From Oscillospiraceae bacterium (GTDB taxonomy: Bacteria; Bacillota; Clostridia; Oscillospirales; Acutalibacteraceae), in assembly GCA_009779455.1 (NCBI GenBank), contig WREG01000152.1:1-5234 (forward strand): a stretch of DNA of 5,234 bases, in the 5' to 3' direction. Under the pieces are notes generated by a model. The model was not told the origin of the DNA. It made no database searches and saw only the letters and a list, made by a program, of their open reading frames with translations. Positions 4,459 through 5,234 of this stretch are shown here, piece by piece. The position numbers were made by a program, and so were the translations under genes. Numbering within the stretch: position 1 is the first letter of the stretch; each line of letters starts with the position of its first letter.

Positions 4459-5234
4459 ATCCCGCAAAATTTGCACCGCCATCGCCGCCATTGTCAGTGC
4501 TTCCGTATAATCCGTAGTGACGGCGTATTTCCCGTCTTTCAGCCTTTTCAAAATATTTTCCGCCTGCCGCAGGCCCGTGCGCACGGCCCCTTCGTCCGGG
4601 ATTACGAAATACGACCTTTGCATCAGCTCGCGTATTTCTTCCTTAATATTGGGCGGCGGCGGCGCACCCGAATAGTCGTTGTCGCAAGGGAAAACGGATG
4701 CTTTCGGATACCCCGCCGCCATGCAGCGTTTTATGTCCTCCGCCGCCCGCCTCCCAAAGACAATCCCTTCCAAAAGGGAGTTGCTGGCGAGGCGGTTTTT
4801 GCCGTGGACGCCCGTGCAGGCGCACTCCCCCGCCGCGTAGAGCCTTTCGACGCCTGTTTTCGAGTCCATACCGACCTCTATCCCGCCCATTAAATAATGC
4901 TGGCAGGGGAATACGGGGATAAGGTCTTTTGTCATGTCCACGCCGCCCCTTAAACAGCCCGCATATATGCCGGGGAAGCGGGATTTCAAAAAAGCCTCGC
5001 CCTTGTGTCTTATGTCAAGATAAAAATCATTTGCGCCCGTGCGGCGGCTTTCAATCATTATGGACTTTGAAACCACGTCGCGGGGGGCAAGCTCCAGCCT
5101 TTCGTCGTACCTGTGCATAAACCGCTCGTAATTATTATTCAAAAGATACGCGCCTTCGCCCCTGACGGATTCGCTTATAAGGAATTTCTCCTTGTCTGTC
5201 CCGCCGGGGTTGAAAGCGGTGGGGTGGAACTGGA
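4441..5234 (-). CDS. nadB: L-aspartate oxidase, 3' part (runs off right edge)
   Basis: The C-terminal 263 codons are present; the start lies beyond the right edge. NadB is an FAD enzyme oxidising L-aspartate to iminoaspartate, the first step of de novo NAD synthesis, with NadA using the product. Clear family marks run in order from the edge: QFHPTA (first 6 residues), LISESVRGEGA with Ser-Glu then Arg24, ELAPRDVV with the substrate Arg (51), PCQHYLMGG with the catalytic-region His (112), and GECACTGVHGKNRLASNSLLE (135-155) with Arg147. A partial C-terminal helical domain follows, but the protein ends at DYTEALTMAAMAVQILRDLG and on. That is about where full-length relatives would enter the ARKESRGxHxRxDxP motif, which is absent in all frames here. 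The stop TAG (4441-4443) lies inside the convergent aldolase gene. No nadC or nadA follows on this strand. Probably still active, since the listed active-site residues are intact; the shortened tail is noted as odd. Confidence 0.93.
   Translation of the reverse strand, partial: QFHPTAFNPGGTDKEKFLISESVRGEGAYLLNNNYERFMHRYDERLELAPRDVVSKSIMIESRRTGANDFYLDIRHKGEAFLKSRFPGIYAGCLRGGVDMTKDLIPVFPCQHYLMGGIEVGMDSKTGVERLYAAGECACTGVHGKNRLASNSLLEGIVFGRRAAEDIKRCMAAGYPKASVFPCDNDYSGAPPPPNIKEEIRELMQRSYFVIPDEGAVRTGLRQAENILKRLKDGKYAVTTDYTEALTMAAMAVQILRDLGAGD

Noticed and set aside
4562..4588. GC hairpins (GCCTG-CCG-CAGGC and CCGTGC/GCACGG) as a terminator for the sugar operon
   Set aside because: They lie within nadB coding sequence more than 100 bp past the aldolase stop and have no following T-run on either strand.

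Overview
The window looks like chromosomal DNA from a Gram-positive anaerobe, most likely a clostridial-type member of the Bacillota. The grounds are strong GGAGG-type ribosome binding sites, consensus sigma-A-type promoters, AT-rich intergenic DNA beside moderately GC-rich genes, and NadB, DUF6398 and ketose-bisphosphate-aldolase sequences of the kind common in that group. No lineage can be proven from the sequence alone. There is no sign of phage, insertion sequence, CRISPR or plasmid functions.

Layout. (1) Positions 1-1181, minus strand: the first 393 codons of a cytoplasmic protein that looks like an (alpha/alpha)-barrel, six-hairpin glycosidase-like enzyme; it runs off the left edge. (2) Positions 1218-1850, minus strand: a DUF6398-type helix-turn-helix protein interrupted by a single in-frame TAA, with 63 more in-frame, family-like codons after it. 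(3) Positions 1879-1958, minus strand: tRNA-Leu with anticodon UAG, directly upstream of the DUF6398 gene and served by an almost perfect promoter. (4) Positions 1959-2152: a compact divergent control region. The promoter for the tRNA (minus) and that for the sugar operon (plus) face away from each other, and a perfect 8-bp inverted repeat links their two -35 boxes. (5) Positions 2153-4458, plus strand: a tightly coupled three-gene operon of cupin-type D-lyxose isomerase, PfkB-family sugar kinase and class II ketose-(bis)phosphate aldolase. (6) Positions 4441-5234, minus strand: the 3' part of nadB (L-aspartate oxidase), which converges on the aldolase gene and overlaps it by 18 bp.

How the genes work together. 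The three plus-strand genes follow the isomerase-kinase-aldolase logic of the L-fucose and L-rhamnose pathways, but use three unrelated protein families. The likely scheme is aldose to ketose, ketose to ketose phosphate, then cleavage to DHAP plus an aldehyde. If the isomerase acts on D-lyxose, the route could run through D-xylulose 1-phosphate to DHAP and glycolaldehyde. If it acts on D-mannose, it would run through fructose 1-phosphate to DHAP and glyceraldehyde. This is inference; no transporter or regulator lies in the window. The cassette, the interrupted DUF6398 gene and the short C-terminus of NadB are the points most worth following up.
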